This document shows, piece after piece, positions 1-10,632 of a stretch of 40,962 bases of DNA. The position numbers and the translations under genes were made by a program. Source of the DNA: Endozoicomonas sp. (ex Botrylloides leachii) (GTDB taxonomy: Bacteria > Pseudomonadota > Gammaproteobacteria > Pseudomonadales > Endozoicomonadaceae); the NCBI GenBank assembly GCA_028728195.1, contig JAQYUY010000099.1, forward strand, positions 1 to 40,962, written 5' to 3'. The notes under the pieces are model-generated. The model was not told the origin of the DNA. It ran no database searches and was given only the letters and a program-made list of their open reading frames with translations. Every line of letters begins with the position of its first letter. Position 1 is the first letter of the stretch.

Positions 1-217
1 TCTCAGGCTTGAGCTTTTCCTTGGTCAGGTAGTCATTAATATGCCGAGCGATAGAGTGCTCAGTTTTTCTAAGCGCTTGAGAAATGGCTTTTACTGACCC
101 GTCTTCAGAACGTAGCAGAACGGCTTTGATGCGGTCACACTCTCGAGCATCCCGTGACATTTTATGGCGGGATTCCAAGATAGATTTCTGTTGCTGTGTG
201 AGTGTAAATTTCGGCAT
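1..217 (-). mobile_element. IS630-like transposase, N-terminal part (truncated by window edge)
   Basis: Minus strand from ATG at 217 reads MPKFTLTQQQKSILESRHKMSRDARECDRIKAVLLRSEDGSVKAISQALRKTEHSIARHINDYLTKEKLKPE, open to the window edge; helix-turn-helix N-terminus typical of IS630-type transposases. Absent from the ORF track because it runs off the edge. Confidence 0.7.
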
Positions 218-779
218 AGCTATAGGTTGGCAAAAAATGTTGAAAAATCAAGCATCTTCAATGGTCACGGGTATAGATAGTATATCGGTCAAATAAAACC
301 GAATACGCCAAACACTGCCTGCTGAATATTTTCCCTATTCATCAATGGGTCATATTGGAAGGTTTCTATCTTCAGATAGTGAAAGAAGCTTTTTAGTCAT
401 TACCCTTAATTCTTTTGCCGCACCAGAGATACCGCTAGCTTCAGGGTTTCTTTTCTGAATGCTTTGGTAGCGCTCATTAGTCACATTAAATAGGGGTTTA
501 ATTATTATAGCGAGGTGCCCAAAAATGGTACCTCAGATCACGGGTATGCAAAATACTAAAAAATTAACAATTTTCAGCAATAAAGGGTATATACCTCTTG
601 CCTAAGCAATAAACCAGTATATAATGAAAGCACGTTAAAAGTGTGAGTTATTCTTTATGTACAGATTTGATGTTCCGAGTGTAATAGCTCGTCATATTCT
701 TCATAAGTAATAATAAAACTTCTAGCTTCACTGCCTTATTATAAGGCTGCAGTTATTATGAATATATCAGGATATGATT

Positions 780-989
780 ATGTCTATTACTACCGGTACA
801 GTTAAGTGGTTTAACGACGAGAAAGGTTTTGGCTTCATCGCTCAAGAGAACGGCGGGCCAGATGTATTTGCCCACTTTCGTCAAATTGTAGGTGATGGAT
901 TCAAGTCTCTGGCTGAAGGCCAGCGTGTTGAATTTAAAGTAACTCAAGGCCAAAAAGGTCCTCAGGCAGAAGATATTCGACCTATCTAA
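780..989 (+). CDS. Cold-shock protein (CspA family)
   Basis: [36 protein letters not shown]...: RNP1-like KGFGFI and VFAHF motifs. Start taken at the second Met (780) of the track ORF 774..989. Confidence 0.93.
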   Translation: MSITTGTVKWFNDEKGFGFIAQENGGPDVFAHFRQIVGDGFKSLAEGQRVEFKVTQGQKGPQAEDIRPI

Positions 990-1044
990 TGGCTAAAACT
1001 ATATAATTATAGTTTATTGCTTCGCCTAAGATCAATGATCAATG

Positions 1045-1080
1045 AAAAAAAGCAGCATGCTTTGTGTGTTGCTTTTTTTA
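1045..1080 (+). terminator. Rho-independent terminator after csp gene
   Basis: AAAAAAAGCAGCA ... TGTTGCTTTTTTT stem with T tract. Confidence 0.75.
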
Positions 1081-1177
1081 TGCAATAGCCCATAGTTCCA
1101 TCGCTCGTCTGTTCATTTAAAGATCAGCTTTCAGCTTCACTGCGTCTATAATAATCTCAGCTTGACATAAGAAACCG

Positions 1178-1346
1178 ATTTATACCAATCATATTTTCTA
1201 ACTCTCATAATGAGTATGGGTAATCTCAGTCCAGAGTAAGGCGGAATGACAAGTAAATAGCCGGGCTATTTCTAGGGGTTACAACGCAGAGCTGGTATTC
1301 AGGTGGTCAGCGTAATAGCGTAGTTAAACAACACAATTGGCATAAT
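1178..1346. repeat. MITE-like element, copy 1 of the ATACCAAT family
   Basis: Left end TTATACCAATCATATTTTCTAACT, right end TAGTTAAACAACACAATTGGCATAAT (imperfect inverted repeats); internal sequence shared with copies at 34.7 and 40.6 kb. Confidence 0.7.
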
Positions 1347-1707
1347 AGGTTGTCAGGCTTAACCTCTGAAACAGATTCGCCTACTTCAGGCTGTTTTCCT
1401 TTATGCGGCAGCTCCGTATTTTTATTCTTTAGTCATAAATTTTATGTTTTCAAATAACAGTGACAACTTTATGCCATTTGACTAGAAATATTGATATAAC
1501 TGGTTTTAATTATATATTTCGCACTGTCAATGCGTAAGTCTTACTATAATGATTTCTTTTCAATGCAATAAATAGAACGAATATGGGTGAGACTTTTTCG
1601 TGATTGTCATAAAATGTCTATCTATTAGTAGCGTGTCTATACTGACGGCTCGGGTTTGTCGGTAGAAAGGGCAGCTTGAAAATTGAGCGTGAGACTATAA
1701 CCAACTT

Positions 1708-4449
1708 ATGTTTGCTTCTTTAGTTAAGAAATTTGTAGGTAGCCGCAACGACCGGCAGCTAAAACGTATGAGAAAGCTGGTCAAGACCATTAATGCGCTT
1801 GAGGACAGTTTGTCTGGCCTTGATGATAGTGCGTTGAAGGCGAAGACACAGGCGTTCAAAGAGCGCTTCAACCGAGGGGAAACACTTGATCAGCTGCTGC
1901 CTGAAGCATTTGCTGTGGTGCGAGAAGTGGGTAAGCGCGTTATGGGTATGCGCCATTTTGACGTTCAGCTTGTGGGGGGGATAACCCTTCATGAGGGGCG
2001 TATTGCTGAAATGCGCACGGGTGAAGGAAAAACGCTAGTAGCTACGTTGCCTGCCTATCTAAATGCTATTTCTGGGGAAGGTGTTCATGTGGTAACAGTG
2101 AATGAATACCTTGCCAGCCGTGATGCCAACTGGATGAGACCTATTTATGAGTTTTTAGGACTAACCGTTGGGGTTATTGTTCCTCAGCAGGAGCCTGATG
2201 AGAAGCGAAAAGCGTATGAAGCAGATATAACGTATGGCACCAACAATGAATTTGGCTTTGATTATCTCCGAGATAATATGGCTTTTCGCAAAGAGGATAA
2301 ATTTCAGCGCACTTTGTCATTTGCTATTGTTGATGAGGTCGATTCAATATTAATTGATGAGGCAAGAACACCTCTGATTATTTCTGGGCCTGCTGAAGAT
2401 TCTTCAGAACTTTACAAAAAGATGAATCTGCTGGTGCCTAAACTCACTCGTCAGGAAGTTACAAGCGAAGGCGAAGTAAAAGATCCGGGCCATTTCATTA
2501 TCGATGAAAAAAGTCGTCAAGTGGAGCTGACAGAACATGGCCATCAGCACATTGAAGAGCTTTTACAACATGAAGGAGCGTTACCGGAAGGTGAAAGTCT
2601 TTACGCACCACAGAACCTTAATCTATTACATCATGTTAATGCCGCATTAAAAGCACGTGTTTTATTTTCGCGTAATGTTGAGTACCTTGTTCAAAAGGGC
2701 GAGATCATGCTGGTTGACGAGCATACCGGCAGGTCTATGCCGGGTCGTCGTTTATCTGAAGGTTTACATCAAGCTCTGGAAGCAAAAGAAGGCTTAGACA
2801 TTCAAGCGGAGAGTCAGACTCTTGCTTCTACAACGTTTCAAAATTATTTCCGTAACTATAAAACCCTATCTGGTATGACTGGCACCGCTGATACCGAGGC
2901 GTTTGAACTGCAACAGATTTATGGTTTGGATGTTGTGGTTATTCCAACACATAAACCTATGGCGAGGAAGGACTTCAATGATCTTGTCTATCTGACAATT
3001 GAAGAAAAGTACGAGGCGATTATTGCAGATATCCAAGAGACTGTTGCAGTAAATAGACCGGTGTTGGTCGGTACGGCTTCTATTGAATCTTCTGAGCGGC
3101 TGTCAGCAGCATTGAATAAAGTGGGCTTAAAGCATCAGGTGTTAAATGCAAAGTTTCACGAAAAAGAAGCGGAAATTATTGCTCAGGCTGGCAAGCCAGG
3201 TGCTATTACGCTAGCAACTAATATGGCTGGTCGAGGTACGGATATTTCATTGGGGGGTAACTGGGAAGCAGAAGTTGTTAAGCTCAATAATTCCTCGGAT
3301 GAAGTTATTAGTCATGCTAAGAAAGAGTGGCAGAAGAGCCATCAAGACGTACTAGCAGCTGGTGGTCTTCACATTATTGGTACGGAGCGGCATGAATCTC
3401 GGCGTATTGATAATCAGTTGAGGGGCCGTGCAGGCCGTCAGGGTGACCCTGGTTCTTCACGCTTTTATTTATCTTTAGAAGATAATCTGATGCGTATTTT
3501 TGCCTCAGACCGAGTTAAAGGGTTTATGAAGGCTCTAGGAATGGATAAGGGAGAAGCCATTGAGCATCGCATGGTCAGTAATGCGATTGAAAAAGCCCAG
3601 CGTAAAGTTGAAGGACGTAACTTTGATATTCGTAAGCAGTTGCTTGAGTACGATGATGTGGCTAACGATCAGCGTAAAGTGATTTACAAACAGCGCGATG
3701 AGCTGTTAAATGCTGAAGATATTTCATCCAGTATTGAGGCGCTAAGGGATGATGTGGTTCATGCGATAATCAGCAGTCATATCCCGCCCCAGAGCCTAGA
3801 GGAGCAGTGGGATATAGTCGGATTAGAAGAGCGTATTGCCAGTGAATTAAATCAAGAAATTCCTGTGCAGCAGTGGCTTAATGAAGACGATCGCCTTGAT
3901 GAAGATGCGTTGCGGCAGAAAATTATTGATGCAACGACTGATGCTTATCGTAAAAAAGAAGAGCTGGCAGGGAGTGACGTCCTTCGCAATTTTGAAAAGC
4001 ATATTTTGTTACGTATCCTTGATGATAAATGGAAAGAACATCTAGCAACAATGGATCACTTGCGACAAGGTATTCACCTGCGAGGTTATGCCCAGAAGAA
4101 CCCAAAGCAAGAATACAAGCGGGAAGCATTTGAGCTGTTCCAGCAGATGTTGGAAGATATCAAACATGATACGACTAGATTGTTATCGCATGTTCAGGTG
4201 CAGCAGGATGACCAGACGGAAGAGGCTGAGCGTCAACGTAGAGAAGACTTAGCTAGGCGAATGAAGTTCCAGCATGCTGCTGCTGAAAGCCCTGGAGATA
4301 GCAATGCATTACCTCCTACTGGAAAGCCAATGGAAGGTACGACTAATGTTCAACCCTTTGTCCGCGAAGGCCGTAAAGTTGGGCGTAATGAAGCATGTCC
4401 CTGTGGCTCTGGGAAGAAATATAAACAGTGTCATGGGAAAATTACTTAA
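1708..4449 (+). CDS. secA: Preprotein translocase ATPase SecA
   Basis: 913 aa; [49 protein letters not shown], and C-terminal zinc motif [18 protein letters not shown]. Confidence 0.99.
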   Translation: MFASLVKKFVGSRNDRQLKRMRKLVKTINALEDSLSGLDDSALKAKTQAFKERFNRGETLDQLLPEAFAVVREVGKRVMGMRHFDVQLVGGITLHEGRIAEMRTGEGKTLVATLPAYLNAISGEGVHVVTVNEYLASRDANWMRPIYEFLGLTVGVIVPQQEPDEKRKAYEADITYGTNNEFGFDYLRDNMAFRKEDKFQRTLSFAIVDEVDSILIDEARTPLIISGPAEDSSELYKKMNLLVPKLTRQEVTSEGEVKDPGHFIIDEKSRQVELTEHGHQHIEELLQHEGALPEGESLYAPQNLNLLHHVNAALKARVLFSRNVEYLVQKGEIMLVDEHTGRSMPGRRLSEGLHQALEAKEGLDIQAESQTLASTTFQNYFRNYKTLSGMTGTADTEAFELQQIYGLDVVVIPTHKPMARKDFNDLVYLTIEEKYEAIIADIQETVAVNRPVLVGTASIESSERLSAALNKVGLKHQVLNAKFHEKEAEIIAQAGKPGAITLATNMAGRGTDISLGGNWEAEVVKLNNSSDEVISHAKKEWQKSHQDVLAAGGLHIIGTERHESRRIDNQLRGRAGRQGDPGSSRFYLSLEDNLMRIFASDRVKGFMKALGMDKGEAIEHRMVSNAIEKAQRKVEGRNFDIRKQLLEYDDVANDQRKVIYKQRDELLNAEDISSSIEALRDDVVHAIISSHIPPQSLEEQWDIVGLEERIASELNQEIPVQQWLNEDDRLDEDALRQKIIDATTDAYRKKEELAGSDVLRNFEKHILLRILDDKWKEHLATMDHLRQGIHLRGYAQKNPKQEYKREAFELFQQMLEDIKHDTTRLLSHVQVQQDDQTEEAERQRREDLARRMKFQHAAAESPGDSNALPPTGKPMEGTTNVQPFVREGRKVGRNEACPCGSGKKYKQCHGKIT

Positions 4450-4631
4450 CTAATGCAGTTCTGCAAGTAACAGTAGGGTGTTTTTGTTATGCTTTAGCCG
4501 TTTTATGCATAACAATACACTCGTAAATCAAGAATAAGATAAACTAAAACTAAAATAGTTTGAGAACGCATTGTTTGCTTTCAACAGAACGGTATGATTC
4601 ACAAATGCAGTAAAAATGTTAGATCAGCACA

Positions 4632-5540
4632 TCAAAAGATATCTGTCTGCTTGATATGAAGATCTGACAGCTTATTCAAATAGCCTGAAATATCATCGCG
4701 TTCTCCGTATCGTGGGTAGTGATGCATTTCAGCGCAAGGTCTGGAGTTTACCTCAAGAAGAATACTTTTCTGTGCATCGTAGTCATGTTCAATACCTTTC
4801 TCCATAATAATATCGATCCCAAGAATATTGGCATCAAAAATATGAAGTATTTTTTCCATTAACAGAATGTTTTTAGTCGGAATTTTGTCTTTCTCAACTG
4901 TTTCAATAATACCTCCCGAAGGCAGGGCCACTCTATGAAAAAGCAATATCCGTTGTCTATCGTCAGGTATCGAGTTGATACTGAGACCCTGCCTTGCTAG
5001 GAATGACTGCGTTTTCTTTTTTTTCTGAAGAGGGTACATCCACTGGTGCAGCCCCATTTTATTACGAATGTTGTTTTCTTTGTCAATTAAAGCGGAAATA
5101 CTGTCTACACCGTTTCCAATAACAAAGGGAGCATACCGCTGTATGACGGAAATAACGCGGCCATCTGCCACTAATACGCGGTAGTTTTTTCCCTCCAGAT
5201 ATTGTTCAACCACACTGACAGGCCACCATATTTTTGCCAGAAACATAGCTTTCCAAAGTGACCAAAAATTATGAATTGGGAAGTAACTTCCTCTTGAGAA
5301 CCCTCCAACATTGGGTTTGATGACCAGAGGGAAGCCATGTTTTTTTGCAAAAAGGTGAGCCTTCCAAGGATTGATAAATGTTACGCCTTTAGAATGAGGT
5401 ATATTGTGTCGTGCAAATGCTTCGCGTGCCTGTTTTTTGGAACGACAGCTTTTACGTACCTCTAGGGGGTTGAAATTTGTACAGCCGTTAAGAAGCTTAC
5501 TATTAATACATTGGTAAATAAGTTTTTTTATATAAATCAA
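4632..5540 (-). CDS. ATP-grasp ligase, resembling the cyanophycin synthetase / GshF ATP-grasp domain
   Basis: KQAREAFARHNIPHSKG..., ATP-binding FPLVIKPNVGGFSRGSYF, VVEQYLEGKNYRVLVADGRVISVIQRYAPFVIGNGVDSI, metal-binding ILLEVNSRPCAEMHHYPRYGE. Confidence 0.75.
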   Translation of the reverse strand: MIYIKKLIYQCINSKLLNGCTNFNPLEVRKSCRSKKQAREAFARHNIPHSKGVTFINPWKAHLFAKKHGFPLVIKPNVGGFSRGSYFPIHNFWSLWKAMFLAKIWWPVSVVEQYLEGKNYRVLVADGRVISVIQRYAPFVIGNGVDSISALIDKENNIRNKMGLHQWMYPLQKKKKTQSFLARQGLSINSIPDDRQRILLFHRVALPSGGIIETVEKDKIPTKNILLMEKILHIFDANILGIDIIMEKGIEHDYDAQKSILLEVNSRPCAEMHHYPRYGERDDISGYLNKLSDLHIKQTDIF

Positions 5541-6424
5541 GAAGTCGCTCTCCTTTTGTTAACCAATGCTTTATATTTTCGGGTAAACAATTTTTGAAAA
5601 AGAATAGATTTATTTCTCTGACTCTTAGGGATGGTTTCTGTAATGATTGCCAGCTCACGGCCAAATCGGTTGGCAAGTAGTGCTTTATAACAAAACCCAA
5701 CATTTTTACAAAGAAGTACAAGTGGCATAGGAAGGAAGAGATTAATCTCAAAAATTTTAAACTTTCCGGTCAATAAATCTTTTATGCTATTGGCCTTTAT
5801 GCCATAACGTGCCGTACGAAATGTTCTAATGGTTTTTAGATAGCCCCATAATATGGCCAACTGTTCATCGTTAAATGAATCAGTAATATCAATGTAAGAC
5901 GTTGCCTGATTATAAACCCCATTAACGGGCAATGAGTGTTCACTATCGTTTAAAACTTCTGAAATGGATAGCGTAGAAAAATTATCCAGTGAGTCTGGTG
6001 ATGAAATGAGGTAAACTTCAAATTCCCTGTTACCAATAGCGCTCTCTTGAATTAAGTATGGCGCAGCACTTTTTGCTCTTTGCTTAAGAACTTTAGTGAG
6101 TTCGGCAGCGCTATTAATTCGAACAACCCCCGTGGAATTCTGTCCCCACTCCGGTTTTAGAAATACCGGATAGTTTATTTTTTGGGGAATAAAATCAAGC
6201 TTATATTGATTTAAACGCCAGCATGGATGGATTAACTCATTTATATCGAGCTTGGAAAATAATCCTTTACTTTCATTAAAGTATTCAGCATTCAGTTTAA
6301 AAAAATTAGATGGCATCACTCTACGCAAAAGACAGTGCCATATATAAGTAATAATTAGTAAGGTGCGGATAATCATAAGATTTATATAGTATGCACTCGG
6401 TCTATATCTCTTACCAAGATACAT
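5537..6424 (-). CDS. Second ATP-grasp family protein
   Basis: PVFLKPEWGQNSTGVVRINSAAEL, YLIQESAIGNREFEVYL, FKIFEINLFLP look like ATP-grasp lysine, hinge and E-x-N motifs. Overlaps downstream gene by 4 bp. Confidence 0.65.
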   Translation of the reverse strand: MYLGKRYRPSAYYINLMIIRTLLIITYIWHCLLRRVMPSNFFKLNAEYFNESKGLFSKLDINELIHPCWRLNQYKLDFIPQKINYPVFLKPEWGQNSTGVVRINSAAELTKVLKQRAKSAAPYLIQESAIGNREFEVYLISSPDSLDNFSTLSISEVLNDSEHSLPVNGVYNQATSYIDITDSFNDEQLAILWGYLKTIRTFRTARYGIKANSIKDLLTGKFKIFEINLFLPMPLVLLCKNVGFCYKALLANRFGRELAIITETIPKSQRNKSILFQKLFTRKYKALVNKRRATS

Positions 6425-6923
6425 TGACCTTATTTTTAATTAGGCTGTAATTAGCTATAGCAATTACCATTCCTAAAATTAGGATTGAAACAGCAGAATA
6501 AAAAAGTGAGCCACCGTCTTCTTTTCCTTCATGCTGCACCACAATACCCAAAGGGGATGCTAGATGGAAGAAGACAGCCCCAAGCATAATGATGGATGCA
6601 GCAAATCCGCCAAGGCAATGGAACCACCGCACATCAACTACGGGCTTGTAATCAAAAAGCTTTGATAAAAATAACAAGATAATAGGAATAAGCAATACCA
6701 TGCTGACTATCAGTTCGGTTGCACCAACAGCAATAGCACCGTATTGAGTAAACCAAGCGCCAATTTCTTGATTAAAAACATCGCCAATCCATTGTCCGAT
6801 AGTGCTAAAAATATGAACTGTATCAGGGTGACCTGAAAATTTATAGGGAAGAGAGAATAGAAAGATCTTGGCAATCCATGCGACAATAATCCAGCTACAT
6901 AGACGAATAATTGTACTTAGCAT
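6411..6923 (-). CDS. DoxX-like multi-pass membrane protein
   Basis: 170 aa with several hydrophobic segments and DoxX-like SLPYKFSGHPDTVHIFSTIGQWIG. Overlaps the next gene by 14 bp. Confidence 0.6.
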   Translation of the reverse strand: MLSTIIRLCSWIIVAWIAKIFLFSLPYKFSGHPDTVHIFSTIGQWIGDVFNQEIGAWFTQYGAIAVGATELIVSMVLLIPIILLFLSKLFDYKPVVDVRWFHCLGGFAASIIMLGAVFFHLASPLGIVVQHEGKEDGGSLFYSAVSILILGMVIAIANYSLIKNKVNVSW

Positions 6924-6947
6924 AATATGATTTCCTCAAATTCATTC

Positions 6948-7412
6948 TTACTTGAGAATAGCGGACCAATGTTGATCTGCTTTCTTAATTGACTCTTCTT
7001 TATCTGCTAACCATTTCTTTTTTACTGAAGCATCGTAGTTTAGATATAACTTACCATTTTCAATAGACCATTGTTTCGGGTCACTTTTAGCGGTGTGCCC
7101 TTGAGCCATGGCCCATGCGCAGTAACCGCCATATTGAGGAGCGTATTTCTTAGGGTTAGCTTTGAATAATTCTAGGTTTTCTATGCTACTGAATAACCAT
7201 TTTGCACCCATGTATTTGGTGGTATACCGATCACTGCCTTTCTTAGGCTTGCCTTCAGTAAAGTATGCGACCGTATCGTAACCGCTAACAGCTTTATTAT
7301 TAAAAAATCCTGTATATACTCGATCTGTAGCCATTACTGATGTGCTTGTAATAAGAAGTACTAAAGCTACTAGTAAATGTCTAAGCGGCACGTTCCAATA
7401 GTTAGGCTTCAT
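6948..7412 (-). CDS. YHS domain-containing exported protein
   Basis: Signal peptide followed by AVSGYDTVAYFTEGKPKKGSDRYTTKYMGAKWLFSSIENLELFKANPKKYAPQYGGYCAWAMAQGHTAKSDPKQWSI, characteristic of YHS-domain proteins. Confidence 0.85.
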   Translation of the reverse strand: MKPNYWNVPLRHLLVALVLLITSTSVMATDRVYTGFFNNKAVSGYDTVAYFTEGKPKKGSDRYTTKYMGAKWLFSSIENLELFKANPKKYAPQYGGYCAWAMAQGHTAKSDPKQWSIENGKLYLNYDASVKKKWLADKEESIKKADQHWSAILK

Positions 7413-7762
7413 ATTTTCACCTCACATATTTTATTCATGATCATACTTAATATTGCACAGAAATTATCAGCTGGGAAAGGAGATAACGAGTTAAGTGGCG
7501 TAATAGTCTCAAAATGGCGGCAGCTCAAAAATGTATGACAGGCATTACTGAAATATAGATTAACTATTTAATTTTAACTTGAAAAATTAGTGCACCCATA
7601 AAAAACAGAGTATTAGGCAGTTTTACTATCCAGTCACACTGCAAGTTTTTGGATATCTTTGCTTAAAATCTTGCAGCTTGAGCATATAATGAAGCAAAAA
7701 AAATAATCGCCCCAAAATGGCCTTTTCCGTAAAGCGTTTCACAAGCTCATCAACCTTAATCA

Positions 7763-8110
7763 TCACCTGAGTTCAACATAACAATTATCAAGTGATCTCA
7801 ACCAGCCCTGAATGTTCAGAGTAAGTTTCTTCTTTGAAACGCCTGTTGAGTCAGGTATAAGAAATGCCAGATACTTTACCATGACGTGCCTGCAAAAAAG
7901 CTGGGAGTACCGTAAGTGCTTGCAGTGTCAGCTTAACAAACGGGTAATAACTGGCTAGTTCATGAAAGTACTTGTACCCATATTGACAGGCATGATTAAT
8001 ATAGAAATGTTCTAGGAAACGATGAGCGCTAGCATGAAATATGGTGATTGTGGCCACTTCGCTAACTGACTTGGATTGTTTACGAAGGCGTTTGCGACCA
8101 CAGTGCTTGA
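7763..8110 (-). pseudogene. Decayed IS982-family-like transposase fragment
   Basis: Minus strand LRKQSKSVSEVATITIFHASAHRFLEHFYINHACQYGYKYFHELASYYPFVKLTLQALTVLPAFLQARHGKVSGISYT resembles the IS982 N-terminal half. An in-frame stop at 7851, with DST continuing in another frame (PDSTGVSKKK...), indicates a frameshift; no full C-terminus follows. Confidence 0.6.
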
Positions 8111-8119
8111 GCAGATAGT

Positions 8120-8581
8120 TTAGAGAGGTAAAGCGGTGGTATGCTTCATCTGCTCCATAGCAAAGGTAGAGGTGACATCAGTTAGTCCATCAATACTTGC
8201 AACCAGTTTTTTGTAAAAAAGATCAAAAGCAGCCATATCAGCTACAACGATTTTCATCATATAGTCATAATTACCTGCCATGCGGTAAAGCTCCATTACT
8301 TCATCAAGTGCTAATACCTTATCCGTAAAGCTTTTATACCACTCACTGCAGTGATTGGTTGTTTTTATATGGACAAAGGCGGTAAAAGAAAATCCCAATT
8401 TTACTTGATCAAGTAAAGCAACGCGTTGCTTCAACACTCCACACTCTTCCAATTTTTTTAGGCGCTTCCAGCAAGGTGTTGTGGTGAGATTAACCGATTC
8501 GGATAATTCAGCTAATGATAAGTCGCCTTTTTTTTGTAATAGAGAAAGAATTTTTCTATCAATTGAATCTATCTTAATCAT
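8120..8581 (-). CDS. Lrp/AsnC family transcriptional regulator
   Basis: MIKIDSIDRKILSLLQKKGDLSLAELSESVNLTTTPCWKRLKKLEECGVL... winged-helix plus RAM domain. Confidence 0.93.
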   Translation of the reverse strand: MIKIDSIDRKILSLLQKKGDLSLAELSESVNLTTTPCWKRLKKLEECGVLKQRVALLDQVKLGFSFTAFVHIKTTNHCSEWYKSFTDKVLALDEVMELYRMAGNYDYMMKIVVADMAAFDLFYKKLVASIDGLTDVTSTFAMEQMKHTTALPL

Positions 8582-8724
8582 GTTATCCTAAAAAAAAATA
8601 AAATATAGAAAAATATTCTATAATAGAGTGGAATAACATGCAATTTAGCAAAGTTTTTTCCTAGTATTTACACTATATTGGTATCGTTAGCCGTTACACT
8701 TTTCTATGGAGTAGGTGAATAAGC

Positions 8725-9654
8725 ATGAACAAGAAATATTTACCTTTGCTACTATTTTTTTCAGTTTGTTTAATTTGGGGAACAACCTGGATAGCTATGG
8801 AAATGGCAGTGGCAACCATTCCCCCTATTTTGGCCACAGGGCTGCGATTCTTAATTGCTGCTCCTATACTCATATTCATAGCGTACAAGTTAAAACAGCC
8901 GCTACTGTTTCCTAAACCGCAGCAAAAATGGATGCTGCTGGTAGCCATTTGTTATTTTGCTATTCCATTCACGTTAATGATTTTTGGCGAGCAATACATA
9001 TCTTCAGGTTTGGCGGCGATTATTTTTGCCAATATGCCAATTGCAGTAATGGTTGTATCTGCCCTATTTTTAAATTTACGGCTGTCAGTGCATCAGGTAG
9101 TAGGACTACTTATTGCAGTCATCAGTTTATGTTCAATTTTAATGAACGAAATGAAGATAGGAGGAGAAGATTATTTAATAGGCTCTCTGGCATTAGGCGG
9201 TGCTGTGATTATGCACGCATTAACTTATGTTATGATTCAAAAGCATTGCAAAAATATTAAGGTGTTTACTTATAATGCGCTGCCTTGCTTGATTGCAGCA
9301 ATATGTTTGTTAGCTACGTCAGCCTTGGTTGAAACTCCCAATATCCACTCATTTACAGTGGAATCAATTTCTTCAGTGCTGTACTTAGGCGTTATTGCTG
9401 GCGTAGGTGGGGTTGCCGCTTATTTCAAGCTGAATGAAATTTCTAGTCCCTTTACAGCATCAATTTGCTTTTTATTGTTCCCAATTGTTGCATTAACATT
9501 ATCGTCCTTTCTGTCATCTCATACGGTTTCTAAAGCATCTATATTAGCTATGCTTCCTTTACTGGGCGGTATTTTATTAACAAAGACTGAAAAAACATTT
9601 TGGTTGAAAAGGTTCAAGGTTAAAAAAAGTCCAGCGCTATCTTGGGAAAAGTAG
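8725..9654 (+). CDS. EamA/DMT family transporter
   Basis: About 10 hydrophobic segments; CLIWGTTWIAMEMAVATIPPILATGLRFLIAAPIL; divergent from the Lrp-family gene. Confidence 0.9.
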   Translation: MNKKYLPLLLFFSVCLIWGTTWIAMEMAVATIPPILATGLRFLIAAPILIFIAYKLKQPLLFPKPQQKWMLLVAICYFAIPFTLMIFGEQYISSGLAAIIFANMPIAVMVVSALFLNLRLSVHQVVGLLIAVISLCSILMNEMKIGGEDYLIGSLALGGAVIMHALTYVMIQKHCKNIKVFTYNALPCLIAAICLLATSALVETPNIHSFTVESISSVLYLGVIAGVGGVAAYFKLNEISSPFTASICFLLFPIVALTLSSFLSSHTVSKASILAMLPLLGGILLTKTEKTFWLKRFKVKKSPALSWEK

Positions 9655-9877
9655 CTGGCGGGCTATCGGCGAGAGTTTTGTTATCAGTGGATTCTTTCAA
9701 TTATTGACATTGTCTCATCAAGGATGATCTAAGAATGCTACAACAGGCTGGGATTGTTAAAATATTAGTTTTTTTTAAGGAAGGGACTCTTTAAGTGACT
9801 AACTTCGAGCAGTTTTATTATTCTACTCAAGCTGTTATACAGCGGCGGATTTGTTAAATAGGTTGTTATAAAATTAA

Positions 9878-9953
9878 TGGCGTCCCCTAGGGGACTCGAA
9901 CCCCTGTTACCGCCGTGAAAGGGCGGTGTCCTAGGCCACTAGACGAAGGGGAC
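9878..9953 (-). tRNA. tRNA-Glu (TTC)
   Basis: Reverse complement GTCCCCTTCGTCTAGTGGCCTAGGACACCGCCCTTTCACGGCGGTAACAGGGGTTCGAGTCCCCTAGGGGACGCCA folds as tRNA; anticodon TTC; CCA encoded. Confidence 0.98.
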
Positions 9954-10089
9954 GCATTCACCTTCAAAGGCCGAGGAAAATAATATCTATTAAGCGCGAT
10001 ACTGTCAAATATCTTTATGCGTTGTTAGGTATGATACGCAGTTTATTGCCTTCAATGCCGTATGGATAACGGCAATAATATGCTTTGTA

Positions 10090-10503
10090 CTATCTTTTTT
10101 TAAAGTCGAGTACCACCGAGTTGATACAATACCGCTTCCCGGTAGGCTCGGGGCCGTCATCAAATACATGTCCAAGATGAGCATCGCAACCCGAACAGCG
10201 CACTTCCACACGCTTTACAGCAAGGCTATAGTCATCTTGGTAAGTGAGGGCTCCACTATTAATTGACTCCCAGAAGCTGGGCCAGCCACACCCGGCATTA
10301 AACTTTACCGCTGAGTCAAACAAAGGTTGGTTACAGCATACACAATGATATAAACCATCTTGATCAAAGGTATTGTATTTACCCGAGAAAGGCGCTTCAG
10401 TTCCTTGCTCTCTACAAATATGATACTGCTCACTGGACAGCTGAGTTCGCCACTGTTTATTTGACTTATTAATTTTCATGATGATCTCCATAGGAGTTGG
10501 CAT
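10090..10503 (-). CDS. msrB: Peptide-methionine (R)-S-oxide reductase MsrB
   Basis: YHCVCCNQPLFDSAVKFNAGCGWPSFWESI ... VRCSGCDAHLGHVFDDGPEPTGKRYCINSVVLDF. Confidence 0.97.
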   Translation of the reverse strand: MPTPMEIIMKINKSNKQWRTQLSSEQYHICREQGTEAPFSGKYNTFDQDGLYHCVCCNQPLFDSAVKFNAGCGWPSFWESINSGALTYQDDYSLAVKRVEVRCSGCDAHLGHVFDDGPEPTGKRYCINSVVLDFKKR

Positions 10504-10632
10504 AATAATGTATCATTGTTCTTTTTAATAGAAATATTCTTTTCTGGCGGTCACCTCTTGGCAGCTTAGGCTCTTCAACGCCATAATGGTTAATACTTAT
10601 GGTAATGGTGGCTTAACACTAGAGTAATACAT

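Noticed and set aside
84-296. 70 aa plus-strand ORF
   Set aside because: Antisense to the recognisable IS630-like transposase N-terminus.
756-953. 65 aa minus-strand ORF
   Set aside because: Antisense to the cold-shock gene.
8928-9260. 110 aa plus-strand ORF
   Set aside because: Alternative frame inside the EamA transporter.
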